A DNA stretch of 45,512 bases from Komagataeibacter xylinus (GCF_004302915.1 NZ_QQBI01000026.1:1-45512), one strand, 5' to 3'. Positions 27,524-36,168 are shown, numbered from the stretch's first letter. Translations and numbers: made by a program. The notes: generated from the sequence alone by a model not told the origin.

Positions 27524-28135
27524 CTACCGCGTCCGCCCGTCACCACGACACCGGATCCATTCACGCTCGGTCACGATCGCGGGCAGCGCCACGTCATACC
27601 GGCCGGTCGGGATGCACGCCACTTCCTGAAAGGAAAAGCCAAACCCCACGGCCCGCGCCGCAGGCAGGCTGGCCAGCGTGCGATCATAATAACCCCCGCC
27701 ATATCCCAGCCGCATGCCCCGCCTGTCAAATGCCAGCAGCGGCACGCACACCACATCAGGCTGCACGATGGGACCTTCAGGGTGGGATGTGCCATAGCGG
27801 CCCGCGCGCATGGCGCAGCCCGGCTGCCACAGGCGGAAGGCAAGCCTGTGGCCCTTCGGCGTGGTTTCGGGCAGGGCAATGCACAGGCCATCGGCGTGGA
27901 GCGCGTGCATGACGGGCTGGAGCGCGCTCTCGCCGGGCAGTGGCCAGACAAGGGCTACGGAATCGCCTGCGGCAGCCATGGCGCGCAGGGCGCGAACCAT
28001 GCGGTGCTGGAGGGACTTCTCGGCCATCTCGCGCCCCGGCGCCGTGGCAAAGGCGGCCCGCCTGCTGGCCATGACGCCACGCAGGGCCTGTTTGGCATGC
28101 GCGGTGGACCACGATTCGTTTGCGATGGAAGTCAT
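27524..28135 (-). CDS. 5-formyltetrahydrofolate cyclo-ligase
   Basis: 203 residues. The substrate and ATP signature is VPLLAFDRRGMRLGYGGGYYDRTLA (about residues 130-155), with HPEGP before it and the folate-binding end GFGFSFQEVACIPTGRYDVALPAIVTER. It converts 5-formyl-THF to 5,10-methenyl-THF using ATP. The gene lies directly after 6S RNA and zapA in the same direction, the conserved zapA-ssrS-ygfA order, which supports both this call and the RNA. Confidence 0.95.
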   Translation of the reverse strand: MTSIANESWSTAHAKQALRGVMASRRAAFATAPGREMAEKSLQHRMVRALRAMAAAGDSVALVWPLPGESALQPVMHALHADGLCIALPETTPKGHRLAFRLWQPGCAMRAGRYGTSHPEGPIVQPDVVCVPLLAFDRRGMRLGYGGGYYDRTLASLPAARAVGFGFSFQEVACIPTGRYDVALPAIVTEREWIRCRGDGRTR

Positions 28136-28149
28136 GTGAAATGATACGG

Positions 28150-28305
28150 AGCCGCCATGGCCGTTGGTCGGATCAGCCCTCCCGGACCTGCTGACGCAGG
28201 TGGGCGCCAGATAACGTGACCACGATCACGACAGTGCCAGCTCCCTAGGAAGTGCTTATCGGCCCAGGGGTTGAATCATGCCTGACGCACCCGGCAGCCC
28301 CGCCC
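28150..28305 (-). ncRNA. ssrS: 6S RNA
   Basis: On the minus strand the 177-bp gap between zapA and the cyclo-ligase gene has a long imperfectly paired rod. The 5' side contains CCCCTGGGCCGATA (28257-28270 on the plus strand), almost identical to the conserved E. coli 6S segment CCCCTGAGCCGATA. A CCTGC-gtca-GCAGG hairpin is on the 3' side, and a GGGAGGGCTGATCC segment can pair back towards the 5' end. Location between zapA and ygfA is the classic 6S position. 6S RNA binds the housekeeping sigma-70 holoenzyme and reprograms transcription in stationary phase. The ends given are approximate. Confidence 0.82.
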
Positions 28306-28312
28306 TTTCTAT

Positions 28313-28654
28313 CTAGTCTTCTTCCAGTGCGTCCGCAATGTTTTCCGCACGCTCGACAAGATGGGCAAGCTGCTCGGCGCGGCGTGCGTTCTCGATGCGC
28401 GCCTGCCGGCCCTGCGCAAGCTGGTGGGCGGTGTCCGATGACATCTTTTCCGCCGTCAGGTCATGGATCTCGTCGGCCATGAGCAGGGCGGCGAGCGCAA
28501 GCAGCCGCCCCTCGCCGCTGTGGCCACCGAGTTCGCGGATGCGCTCGATCCGGCGCTCGACTTCCTGCGCCATGGCCTGGAGGTGTTTCTCCTGCCCTTC
28601 CTTGCACCCCACGGCGTAGGAAAAACCGTTGATGCGCACGGTAACCTGGCTCAT
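28313..28654 (-). CDS. zapA: Cell division protein ZapA
   Basis: 113 residues. The N-terminal beta-hairpin domain is VTVRINGFSYAVGCKEGQEKHLQAMAQEVERRIERIR, followed by LLALAALLMADEIHDL and a long C-terminal coiled coil. It stabilises the FtsZ ring. The gene is followed by 6S RNA and preceded, 3 bp away, by the small gene at 28658. Confidence 0.93.
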   Translation of the reverse strand: MSQVTVRINGFSYAVGCKEGQEKHLQAMAQEVERRIERIRELGGHSGEGRLLALAALLMADEIHDLTAEKMSSDTAHQLAQGRQARIENARRAEQLAHLVERAENIADALEED

Positions 28655-28657
28655 GGC

Positions 28658-28924
28658 CTATTCCTCCCCGCTGGTGGTTTCCCCACCTTCATCAAGCACG
28701 TCGCGCACGCGGGCAATAAGCGCATCGATATTGGCGGCAAGTGCCTGCAGGTCGATATCGGGCGCGGGGGGCTGCTGGATGGCAGCCTCCGCCGTGCGGC
28801 GATCAAGGGCGAAGGCGATGCGATTGAGGGCGAGTTCAAGGCGGTCAGCCGGATTCTCTCCAGCCTCCGAGGGGGAGCGCGCGGCGTCCTGTTCCGGTGG
28901 CATGATAATATCAGACACGTTCAT
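28658..28924 (-). CDS. Small coiled-coil protein beside zapA
   Basis: 88 residues from the ATG at 28924 (GAGGGAAAGG upstream). Earlier in-frame starts would lengthen it to 106 residues. An acidic N-terminus is followed by a helical stretch (ADRLELALNRIAFALDRR) and LQALAANIDALIARVRDVLDE, predicted to form coiled coils. A gene of this type commonly precedes zapA in alphaproteobacteria (DUF4164-like). The stop is 3 bp before zapA, so cotranscription is likely. A division role is inferred only from context. Confidence 0.65.
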   Translation of the reverse strand: MNVSDIIMPPEQDAARSPSEAGENPADRLELALNRIAFALDRRTAEAAIQQPPAPDIDLQALAANIDALIARVRDVLDEGGETTSGEE

Positions 28925-28980
28925 CCTTTCCCTCATTCCTCCCCTTGAACTGATCGCGCGGTGCGGTTTCAACGTCAAGC

Positions 28981-29391
28981 ATGATCGACAAACATGACCA
29001 TTATATGCCGCTTATAACAGTTTCAGGCGCAGGAGAGCTGGCGCTGGTCACCAACACGGCAGCATCGCTACGCATGGCGTGCGCCGTGGTTTCCCCGCCG
29101 GGCGCCGGATGTTTCATGGGGGTGCCGTGGTGGGCGGCGCTGGTGGCAGGCTGCCCGCTGCCCGCCTGGCTGGACTGCGGGCAGGCGGCGGGCCATGCGG
29201 CAGCCGCCCTGCGCGCAGGATTGAGCGGTGTCATTGTCAGCGCCACGGCCCCGCAGCACCATGCGCTGGCATCACTGGCACGCATGACGGGTGGCCACGT
29301 CCTGCACCAGCGCCCGCATGCGCTGGAACTGCCACCAGAGGGTGCGAGGGATGCGCTGGAAAGATACCTGCGTGCCCCCCGCATGCCATGA
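28981..29391 (+). CDS. Conserved-looking protein of unknown function
   Basis: 136 residues from the ATG at 28981; a second start at residue 9 (MPLITVSGAGELALV) is as plausible. It has a hydrophobic Ala/Gly-rich interior with regular strand/helix alternation (ALRAGLSGVIVSATAPQHH, then LARMTGGHV) and no signal peptide. That pattern recalls part of a TIM-barrel or Rossmann fold, and it stands 59 bp before the class I aldolase. It is too short for a full enzyme and no family is recognised. Confidence 0.6.
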   Translation: MIDKHDHYMPLITVSGAGELALVTNTAASLRMACAVVSPPGAGCFMGVPWWAALVAGCPLPAWLDCGQAAGHAAAALRAGLSGVIVSATAPQHHALASLARMTGGHVLHQRPHALELPPEGARDALERYLRAPRMP

Positions 29392-29450
29392 CAGGACCGC
29401 CCGGGCAGGCGCAGGATGCACGCACACCCATCTGCCAAGGGGAACGACAC

Positions 29451-30371
29451 ATGACGCTGACACCACAGGTCAAGGCCATCCTTGACCACTATGAAAGTGA
29501 CACGCCGGGCACCAAAGCCAACCTCTACCGGCTCATGAACACCGGCAAGCTCGCGGGCACCGGCAAGCTGGTGATCCTGCCGGTTGACCAGGGCTTCGAG
29601 CACGGGCCGGGCCGTTCATTCGCCCCCAACCCGCCCGCCTATGACCCGCATTACCACTATTCGCTGGCCATCGAGGCCGGGCTGAACGCATTCGCAGCGC
29701 CCCTGGGCATGCTCGAGGCCGGGGCCGGCACGTTTGCGGGCCAGATCCCCACCATCCTCAAATGCAACAGCTCCGACAGCCTGACCACGCAGAAGAACCA
29801 GGCCGTGACCGGCACGGTGGCCGATGCGCTGCGGCTGGGCTGCTCGGCCATCGGGTTCACCATCTACCCCGCCAGCGACTACCAGTTCCACCAGATGGAG
29901 CAGCTGCGCGAGATGGCGCGCGAGGCCAAGAATGCGGGGCTTGCCGTAGTGGTGTGGAGCTACCCGCGCGGCCCGATGCTGGACAAGGCGGGCGAGACGG
30001 CCATCGACATCTGCGCCTATGCCGCCCATATCGCAGCCGAGCTTGGCGCCCACATCATCAAGGTCAAGCCCCCGACCGAGGACCTGTGCCTGCCCGCGGC
30101 CAAGAAGGTCTATATCGATGAGAAGGTCGATATCGCCACCCTGCCCGCGCGAATCCGCCACGTGGTGCAGTCGGCCTTTGCGGGCCGCCGCATCGTGATC
30201 TTCTCGGGTGGCGAGCACACCACCACCGCGCACCTGCTCGACACCATCCGCGGCATCCACCAGGGCGGCGGGTTCGGTTCGATCATCGGGCGCAACACCT
30301 TCCAGCGCCCGCGTGCCGAGGCGCTGAAGCTGCTTGGCGAGATTACCGGCATCTTCGCGCAGAAGGCCTGA
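29451..30371 (+). CDS. fbaB: Class I fructose-bisphosphate aldolase (DhnA/FbaB type)
   Basis: 306 residues. It begins MTLTPQVKAILDHYESD and has LVILPVDQGFEHGPG, the DhnA-type phosphate/active-site region. The Schiff-base Lys is expected in AHIIKVKPPT, and the terminal phosphate loop is FSGGEHTTTAH...GGFGSIIGRNTFQR. It cleaves fructose-1,6-bisphosphate without metal. A terminator hairpin follows and thiE is downstream. Confidence 0.92.
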   Translation: MTLTPQVKAILDHYESDTPGTKANLYRLMNTGKLAGTGKLVILPVDQGFEHGPGRSFAPNPPAYDPHYHYSLAIEAGLNAFAAPLGMLEAGAGTFAGQIPTILKCNSSDSLTTQKNQAVTGTVADALRLGCSAIGFTIYPASDYQFHQMEQLREMAREAKNAGLAVVVWSYPRGPMLDKAGETAIDICAYAAHIAAELGAHIIKVKPPTEDLCLPAAKKVYIDEKVDIATLPARIRHVVQSAFAGRRIVIFSGGEHTTTAHLLDTIRGIHQGGGFGSIIGRNTFQRPRAEALKLLGEITGIFAQKA

Positions 30372-30385
30372 TCCTTCCGCCGGTG

Positions 30386-30414
30386 CCCCGCATGGCAAGG
30401 CTGGCCATGCGGGG
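30386..30414 (+). terminator. Hairpin after the aldolase gene
   Basis: An 11-bp perfect stem CCCCGCATGGC/GCCATGCGGGG with a 7-nt loop, 15 bp after the aldolase stop. Only a weak T-run follows, so it may attenuate rather than fully terminate before thiE. Confidence 0.6.
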
Positions 30415-30454
30415 GCTGTTCGCAGCCGTCCCGGTGGCATAGGATCGGCCCGAC

Positions 30455-31087
30455 ATGACCGATTGCCAGCTCTATCTCATCACCCCCGAATCGCTTGATC
30501 CGGCCACCTTCGCCCCCCTTCTGGCCGAGGCGCTGGACGCAGGCCCGGTTGCGGCGGTGCAACTGCGCCTTAAAAACGTCGATGACGACACGATCCGCCG
30601 CGCGGTGGAGGTGCTCCAGCCCATAACCCATGCGCGGGACGTGGCCTTCATCATGAACGACCGCCCCGACCTTGCCGTAAGCTGCGGCTGCGACGGGGCG
30701 CATGTGGGCATGGATGATACCGATGTGGCCACCGCCCGGCGCATATTGGGTGACAGCCTGCAACTCGGCGTATCGTGCTACGACAGCCGCGACATGGCCC
30801 TGCGCGCGGGCGAGGCCGGGGCGGACTACGTGGCGTTTGGCGCGTTCTTCCCCTCGCCCTCAAAGGAAACCGAAGTGCGGGCCGACCCGGCGCTGCTCAC
30901 GTGGTGGAGCAGCATGATCGAACTGCCGGTCGTGGCCATTGGCGGCATCACGCCAGAGAACTGCGGCACGCTGGTGCGCGCAGGGGCAGATTTCCTGTCG
31001 GTCATCAGTGCGGTGTGGTCGCACCCTGATGGACCGGGTGCAGGCGTAAAGGCCATGAACACGGCAATCGCAGCTGCAGAAGAATAA
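30455..31087 (+). CDS. thiE: Thiamine-phosphate synthase
   Basis: 210 residues. The TIM-barrel signatures are AAVQLRLKNVDD, FIMNDRPDLAVSCGCDGAHVGMDD, GVSCYDSRDMALRAGEAGADYVAFGAFFPSPSK and VVAIGGITPENCGTLVRAGADFLSVISAVW. It joins the hydroxymethylpyrimidine and thiazole phosphates to make thiamine phosphate. No TPP riboswitch was seen in the 83-bp leader. It converges on the HEAT-like gene, with repeat copy G between. Confidence 0.95.
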   Translation: MTDCQLYLITPESLDPATFAPLLAEALDAGPVAAVQLRLKNVDDDTIRRAVEVLQPITHARDVAFIMNDRPDLAVSCGCDGAHVGMDDTDVATARRILGDSLQLGVSCYDSRDMALRAGEAGADYVAFGAFFPSPSKETEVRADPALLTWWSSMIELPVVAIGGITPENCGTLVRAGADFLSVISAVWSHPDGPGAGVKAMNTAIAAAEE

Positions 31088-31140
31088 AAGCTTTGAAAGA
31101 CACCGCCTTTTTGAAAAAAGGCGGCACCCGAAAACTTTTA
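31087..31140. repeat. Dispersed two-hairpin repeat, copy G (truncated, inverted)
   Basis: The AT-arm is reduced to AAAGCTTTGAAAGA, followed by an intact GC-arm (CCGCCTTTTTG...AAAGGCGG) and right end ACCCGAAAACTTTTA. It has the same orientation as copy B. It fills the gap between convergent thiE and the HEAT-like gene. The HEAT-like gene's stop codon (TAA on the minus strand, 31138-31140) lies inside the repeat end. Confidence 0.78.
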
Positions 31141-32157
31141 ATCCATGACCCCTGTCTGGCGCTGCAGGTAACCTGCCCACCGCCGCACGGTCGGGCTCCG
31201 GTCAGCCTCAAGCACAGGCACAATCAGCGCCAGATCAGGGAAATCCCGCCAGCAATGCGCCAATGCCCGCAGCGCCGTGCGCCTGACCATGGCCGAACGG
31301 TCATGCAGGGCCGAGGCGATCAGGGCATTGCGGTCAACGGGCAGGCTGATATCACGCCGCGCCAGTACTGGCGCAGGGCGGTTGAAGCCCAGTAACCTGT
31401 TCACCCATTCCCGCCGGATGCCCGTTTTCCACCGGGCCTGTCCCCATAGCAGCACCTGTAGCGCCGTGGCCCGCACGCTGGCCTGCCGTGCCATGCCCGC
31501 CAGCATGGGCAGGGCAGCATCAAGCAGCGGCGTGCGCAGGAAGGCGCGCAGGGTCACGCCCAGCGGGCCATCGCATGCGGTGGCGAACCGCGCGACCAGC
31601 TGCACCCGCACGGCGGGCCGGGCAAACAGCCGATCCATGCAGACAGCCTGCGCGGGCGCCCAACGGGTCCATTCCTGCCAGTGCCCCCGCAGGGCCAGCC
31701 CCATGGCGACCGCGACATCAGGCGCAACCTGCAAGAACAGCCTGCCCGCGCACCGTGCAGCGGCCTCGCGCACGGGGCCTGCCCAGTCATTGAGGCGCAT
31801 GGCAAGGGCCGCCAGCATGAAAGGCGAGCGCGGCACGGTGGCCAGCGCGTTGAGGGCAGCCTCGCGCACATGGCCATCGCGGTGCAATAAGAGAACCTGC
31901 GCCAGCATGGGCATGGTGGCCAGCACGCCGCATATCAGGCGGCGATCCTGTTCAGGGTCCACGGGGTAATAAAAACAGCACAGCGCGTTTCTGATCCGCA
32001 CGCTCGCCGTAACAACCTGCGCTGCCGGCAGGCCATCAAGCCCCGCAACACACGCCGCGACAAGGGCGATGGGCGGTCTGGTCCCCGCCAGCAGGCATTG
32101 GCCAAGCGCTACCAGATCCGCCTCCAGCGCAGGGGGCAGGTCGTAATCCGTCAACAT
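31138..32157 (-). CDS. HEAT-repeat-like protein
   Basis: About 339 residues from the ATG at 32157 (GGAGC upstream); longer in-frame starts at 32190 and 32259 are possible. The sequence is all-helical with repeated 'REAALNALATVP', 'REAAARCAGRLFL', 'RATALQVLLWGQ' and 'RRTALRALAHCW' units spaced by about 35-40 residues or multiples of this, as in HEAT/ARM scaffolds. No catalytic motif is visible. It would act as a protein-protein platform. The last codon and stop are in the repeat G boundary. Confidence 0.65.
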   Translation of the reverse strand: MLTDYDLPPALEADLVALGQCLLAGTRPPIALVAACVAGLDGLPAAQVVTASVRIRNALCCFYYPVDPEQDRRLICGVLATMPMLAQVLLLHRDGHVREAALNALATVPRSPFMLAALAMRLNDWAGPVREAAARCAGRLFLQVAPDVAVAMGLALRGHWQEWTRWAPAQAVCMDRLFARPAVRVQLVARFATACDGPLGVTLRAFLRTPLLDAALPMLAGMARQASVRATALQVLLWGQARWKTGIRREWVNRLLGFNRPAPVLARRDISLPVDRNALIASALHDRSAMVRRTALRALAHCWRDFPDLALIVPVLEADRSPTVRRWAGYLQRQTGVMD

Positions 32158-32283
32158 GGTAAGAAATGCTCCATGACCGGGTTCAGGCATCCCGAACGGG
32201 ATGAATACCTGCCGACATGAGGCCGGTGATCTTTTTACCAGCGAGGCAGAAGGTTGCAAATCCTAATATACCAAAAAGAACAA

Positions 32284-32360
32284 ATGTTTTTGGGTGCTGC
32301 CTTTTTTCAAAAAAGCGGTGTTCTTTGAAGCTTTTGAAAAAAGCTTTACCAAAAACTTTT
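32284..32360. repeat. Dispersed two-hairpin repeat, copy H (complete, diverged)
   Basis: The left end is AATGTTTTTGGG, the GC-arm GCTGCCTTTTTTC...AAAAGCGGTG (partly mispaired), the AT-arm GAAGCTTTTG...AAAAGCTTT and the right terminal repeat CCAAAAACTTTT. It lies 16 bp past the epmA stop. Confidence 0.82.
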
Positions 32361-32376
32361 ATTTATTTTGAATGGT

Positions 32377-33399
32377 TTACGACGCATCTCCCAGCCACTG
32401 CACATCCGCAATGCGGTTCGTGCCCGCTGCCAGCATCACCAGCCGGTCAAAGCCCAGCGCAATACCCGCACACGGCGGCAGGCTGCCAAGGGCGGACAGG
32501 AAAGCCTCGTCCATCGGCCAGTCCAGCCCGGATTCGCCGGGGTAAAGCCCTAGCCGCCGCGCCCGGTCGGCCTCAAAGCGGGCGCGCTGCTCGGCAGGGT
32601 CGGTCAGTTCCTCGAACGCATTGGCCAGTTCGATACCCCCTGCATATAGCTCGAAACGCAGCGCCACGCGCGGGTCCGCCGGGTCACGCCGGGCCAGCGC
32701 CGCCTGGCTTGCGGGCCAGTGGGTGAGGAAGGTGGGGCGCGTGCGGCCGATATGCGGCTCGATGCGTGCCATCATCAGGCGAAAGAACAGGTCCTCCCAC
32801 GTCTCATCGCGGCGCAGGTCACAGCCTGCGGCCTCAGCCAGCGCCGGGGCGTCGCCCTCATGCGCCAGAATGTCCACGCCCGCATATCGGGCAAAGGCTT
32901 CGGCCACCGTCAGCCGCTCGAAGGGGGTAGCAATACTGATCTCATCCCCTCCCACCCGCACCACCGGCGGCAGGACGGCACGCAGCAGGGCTTCGGTTTC
33001 ATCCATCAGGCTGCCCAGCGTGGCGCCGGGGCGGTACCATTCCAGCATGGTGAATTCATGGGCGTGCAGCCTGCTGCCCTCGGCATTACGCCACACCCGC
33101 GCCAGTTGGTACACAGGCAGGCCGGTGGCGGCGACGATGCGCTTCATGGCAAATTCCGGGCTGGTGTGCAGCCACAGCCGTTCGCGGCTGCCATCAGCGC
33201 CTGCCCGCTCGGTGGCAAACACCTTGAGATGCACCTCCTCGCCCGGAGTCGGCACGGCGTAGGGGGTCTCGACTTCCGTGTAACCGCGCGCATCAAAAAA
33301 GGCCCGCACGCCGCGCAGCACGAGGTTGCGGCGCAGCAGCCGCGGCAGGCGGTCGGCAATGCGGGCGCAGTCGGGGCGTGGGGACAGGGACTCGGGCAT
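32377..33399 (-). CDS. epmA: EF-P--(R)-beta-lysine ligase EpmA
   Basis: 340 residues. A class II lysyl-tRNA synthetase-like catalytic core without the anticodon-binding domain. Class II motifs: AFFDARGYTEVETPYAVPTPG (motif 1), LHTSPEFAMKRIVAATGLPVYQLARVWRNAE...HEFTMLEWYR (motif 2) and GIALGFDRLVML (motif 3). It attaches (R)-beta-lysine to EF-P. The ATG at 33399 has AGGAGCG upstream. It is divergent from epmB, 51 bp apart, with efp downstream of the latter. Confidence 0.94.
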   Translation of the reverse strand: MPESLSPRPDCARIADRLPRLLRRNLVLRGVRAFFDARGYTEVETPYAVPTPGEEVHLKVFATERAGADGSRERLWLHTSPEFAMKRIVAATGLPVYQLARVWRNAEGSRLHAHEFTMLEWYRPGATLGSLMDETEALLRAVLPPVVRVGGDEISIATPFERLTVAEAFARYAGVDILAHEGDAPALAEAAGCDLRRDETWEDLFFRLMMARIEPHIGRTRPTFLTHWPASQAALARRDPADPRVALRFELYAGGIELANAFEELTDPAEQRARFEADRARRLGLYPGESGLDWPMDEAFLSALGSLPPCAGIALGFDRLVMLAAGTNRIADVQWLGDAS

Positions 33400-33450
33400 G
33401 GGGCACGCTCCTGGGTTGCAGCAAGGGAAGGCGCGCAGTACAGCCCCCGC

Positions 33451-34515
33451 ATGGCACTCCCGGTCAATCCCCCCCAACCCCCGCGCACGCTGCGCAGCGT
33501 GGCCGACCTGCTTGCGGCAGGGCTGATCACGCCCGCGGAGGCCCCCGCGCTGGAAAACGTGGCGCAACACTACGCCACCGCCATTCCCCCCGCCTTTGCC
33601 AAGCTGATCGAATCACCCGATGACCCGATCGGCCGCCAGGTCATTCCCGATGCGGCGGAAGGCCACACCGACCCCACCGAAGACCCCGACCCGATTGGCG
33701 ATGACGCGCTCTCCCCCGTGCCGGGCATCGTGCACCGCTATGCCGACCGCGCGCTGCTCAAGCCGCTGCTGGTCTGCCCGCTTTACTGCCGCTTCTGCTT
33801 CCGCCGCGAGCATGTCGGCCCCGGCGGCGGCGTGCTCGATGAGGCCGCACTCGAGACCGCGCTGGACTGGCTGCGCACGCACCCCGACATTCATGAAGTC
33901 GTGATGACCGGCGGCGACCCGCTCATGCTCTCGCCGCGGCGCATGCGCGCGATCATGCAGGCCCTTGAGGGCATGGAACATATCCACACCATCCGCATCC
34001 ATTCCCGCGTGCCGGTGGCCGACCCCGACCGGCTGGATGAGGAAATGGCGGATGCGCTGGAGACCACGCGCTCGATGTGGCTGGTGGCGCACATAAACCA
34101 TGCCCGCGAACTCACGCCCGCTGCCCGCGCCGCCATCCGCCGCGTGCAGGCGCGTGCCATACCGGTACTGGGGCAGTCCGTGCTGCTGCGCGGCGTAAAC
34201 GACACGCCTGAAGCCCTCGAGGCGCTTTTGCGCGCGCAGGTCGCCGCCCGCATCCGCCCCTATTACCTGCACCAGCTTGACCCGGCACCCGGCACCGCGC
34301 GCTTTCACGTGCCCATACGCGAGGGGCAGCGCCTGCTGGCCGACCTGCGCGGGCGGGTGACGGGCATTGCGTGGCCGACCTATGTGCTCGACATTCCCGG
34401 TGGGCATGGCAAGGTGCCGATCGGGCCGGATTACCTGCGCACCGGGCCCGATGGCATGCTCGCGGCAGTGGCGCCTGATGGCACGCTGCACCGCCTTGCG
34501 CGCGAACGGGGCTGA
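33451..34515 (+). CDS. epmB: EF-P-specific lysine 2,3-aminomutase EpmB (radical SAM)
   Basis: 354 residues. The radical-SAM iron-sulfur motif is CPLYCRFCFRRE (Cys109, 113, 116). TGGDPLMLSPRRM and RIHSRVPVADPDRL follow. The C-terminal YYLHQLDPAPGTARFHVPIREG is typical of lysine 2,3-aminomutase relatives, which bind PLP. It turns (S)-alpha-lysine into (R)-beta-lysine for EpmA. The short form (354 residues) without a long C-terminal extension fits the EF-P type rather than the clostridial catabolic type. It is 86 bp upstream of efp. Confidence 0.93.
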   Translation: MALPVNPPQPPRTLRSVADLLAAGLITPAEAPALENVAQHYATAIPPAFAKLIESPDDPIGRQVIPDAAEGHTDPTEDPDPIGDDALSPVPGIVHRYADRALLKPLLVCPLYCRFCFRREHVGPGGGVLDEAALETALDWLRTHPDIHEVVMTGGDPLMLSPRRMRAIMQALEGMEHIHTIRIHSRVPVADPDRLDEEMADALETTRSMWLVAHINHARELTPAARAAIRRVQARAIPVLGQSVLLRGVNDTPEALEALLRAQVAARIRPYYLHQLDPAPGTARFHVPIREGQRLLADLRGRVTGIAWPTYVLDIPGGHGKVPIGPDYLRTGPDGMLAAVAPDGTLHRLARERG

Positions 34516-34601
34516 AAAGAGGGGCGCGAAACCTTGCCCTTCCGCGCGCGGGGCGCTAGAAGCCGAACCGCCATACTTCCCACAACCATACAGGGACCAC
34601 C

Positions 34602-35168
34602 ATGAAGCAGCAGGCAAACCTGATCCGTGCCGGGCAGGTCATCGAGCACGACGGCCGTCGCTGGACGGTCCTGAAGCAGCAGATCATCACGCCGGGCAAG
34701 GGCGGCGCATTCATCCAGGTGGAAATGCGCGACCTCAAGACCGGCAACAAGACCAACGAGCGCTGGCGCACTGCCGACACCGTTGAACGCCTGATGACCG
34801 AGGAGAAGGAATACACCTACTCCTACATGGACGGCGACAACATCGTGCTCATGGACCCCGAGACCTTCGAGCAGCTGCTCCTGCCGCTTGACCTGCTCGG
34901 CGATCAGGCTCCCTTCCTGCAGGACAACATGACCCTGGTGCTCAACCTCGTTGAAGGCGACCCGGTTGGCGTCGTGCTGCCAGCACAGGTGACGCTCGAG
35001 GTGGTCGAGGCCGACCCGGTGGTCAAGGGCCAGACGGCAAGCTCGTCCTACAAGCCCGCCCGCCTGTCCAATGGTGTCAAGACCATGGTGCCCCCCTTCA
35101 TTGAAGCTGGCGAGCGCATCGTGGTCCGCACCGAGGACAGCAGCTACGTCGAGCGCGCCAAGTCCTGA
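34602..35168 (+). CDS. efp: Elongation factor P
   Basis: 188 residues, the usual length. Domain I begins MKQQANLIRAGQVIEHDGRRW, with the modified loop TPGKGGAF (Lys33, the Lys that receives beta-lysine). Domain III ends GERIVVRTEDSSYVERAKS. EF-P rescues ribosomes stalled on polyproline. Being next to epmB and epmA predicts that Lys33 is beta-lysylated. Confidence 0.97.
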   Translation: MKQQANLIRAGQVIEHDGRRWTVLKQQIITPGKGGAFIQVEMRDLKTGNKTNERWRTADTVERLMTEEKEYTYSYMDGDNIVLMDPETFEQLLLPLDLLGDQAPFLQDNMTLVLNLVEGDPVGVVLPAQVTLEVVEADPVVKGQTASSSYKPARLSNGVKTMVPPFIEAGERIVVRTEDSSYVERAKS

Positions 35169-35267
35169 GCCCACAGGGGCCGTGGCCTGCCTGCCCGCAG
35201 GCCGCGACCCGCCTTTCCTTCACCCCCTACACCCGTTCCACCGCCGAACCAGACAGGACCGATCACC

Positions 35268-36095
35268 GTGGCAATGCGACTCTCTCCCCATATGACGGTG
35301 ATGCAGAACGCTGCCCAGAAGGCCGCGCGCCGCCTTCTGCGTGACTTCAGCGAAGTCGAGCAGCTTCAGGTCAGCATCAAGGGGCCTGGCGATTTCGTCT
35401 CGCAGGCCGACCTGCGGGCCGAAACCACCATCCACGAGGAACTGGCCCGCGCCCGGCCCGGCTACGCCTTCCTGATGGAGGAAAGCGGGGCCTCGGGCAG
35501 CGAGGGCTGGACATGGCGCTGGGTGATCGACCCGCTCGATGGCACCACAAACTTCCTGCACGGCGTGCCGCACTGGGCCATTTCCATCGGCCTGCAGCGC
35601 CGCCTGCCCGATGGCACGATCGAGATCGTGGCGGGGCTGGTGTACAACCCCGTGGTCAACGAGATGTTCTGGGCCGAAAAGGGCGTGGGCGCGTTCCTCA
35701 ACGACCGCCGCCTGCGCGTATCCGCCCGCCGGTCGATGAACGAGGCGCTGTTCGCCACCGGCATCCCGTTCGCCAAGGTCTCGGCGCGCAACCGCCTGTC
35801 ATTTGCCCGCACGCTGGGCGCGCTCATGCCGCAGGTTGCTGGCATCCGCCGATTCGGCGCTGCCGCCCTCGACCTCGCCTGGGTCGCGGCAGGCCGGTAT
35901 GATGGCTACTGGGAGCTGGGCATCAAGCCGTGGGACTGCGCAGCGGGCATCCTGCTCGTGCGCGAGGCCGGTGGCTACGCAACCGACCCGGCGGGCGAGG
36001 ATCTGAACGATCTTCCCGCCTCCATCGATGCGGTGGTGGGCAACCCCCACATGCACGGCCCGCTGCGCGAACTCGTGGCCAGCAGCATCGGCTGA
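35268..36095 (+). CDS. Inositol monophosphatase family protein (SuhB-like)
   Basis: 275 residues from a GTG (an ATG 6 bp later is equally possible). Metal- and substrate-binding motifs are FLMEESG, WVIDPLDGTTNFLHGVPHWAISI and ELGIKPWDCAAGILLVREAGG. Lithium-sensitive phosphatases of this family hydrolyse myo-inositol-1-phosphate or related sugar phosphates; SuhB relatives also bind RNA polymerase. The exact substrate is not shown by motifs. Confidence 0.9.
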   Translation: MAMRLSPHMTVMQNAAQKAARRLLRDFSEVEQLQVSIKGPGDFVSQADLRAETTIHEELARARPGYAFLMEESGASGSEGWTWRWVIDPLDGTTNFLHGVPHWAISIGLQRRLPDGTIEIVAGLVYNPVVNEMFWAEKGVGAFLNDRRLRVSARRSMNEALFATGIPFAKVSARNRLSFARTLGALMPQVAGIRRFGAAALDLAWVAAGRYDGYWELGIKPWDCAAGILLVREAGGYATDPAGEDLNDLPASIDAVVGNPHMHGPLRELVASSIG

Positions 36096-36168
36096 TGCAC
36101 GGCACGGGCCCCCGTGGCCCGTTTGCCGATTGCGCCCCCGCCTGCGGCCCGGTAGCCTGCCGGGCATA

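Noticed and set aside
30372-30454. TPP riboswitch before thiE
   Set aside because: No CUGAGA or related conserved TPP-binding segments; only a simple stem is present.
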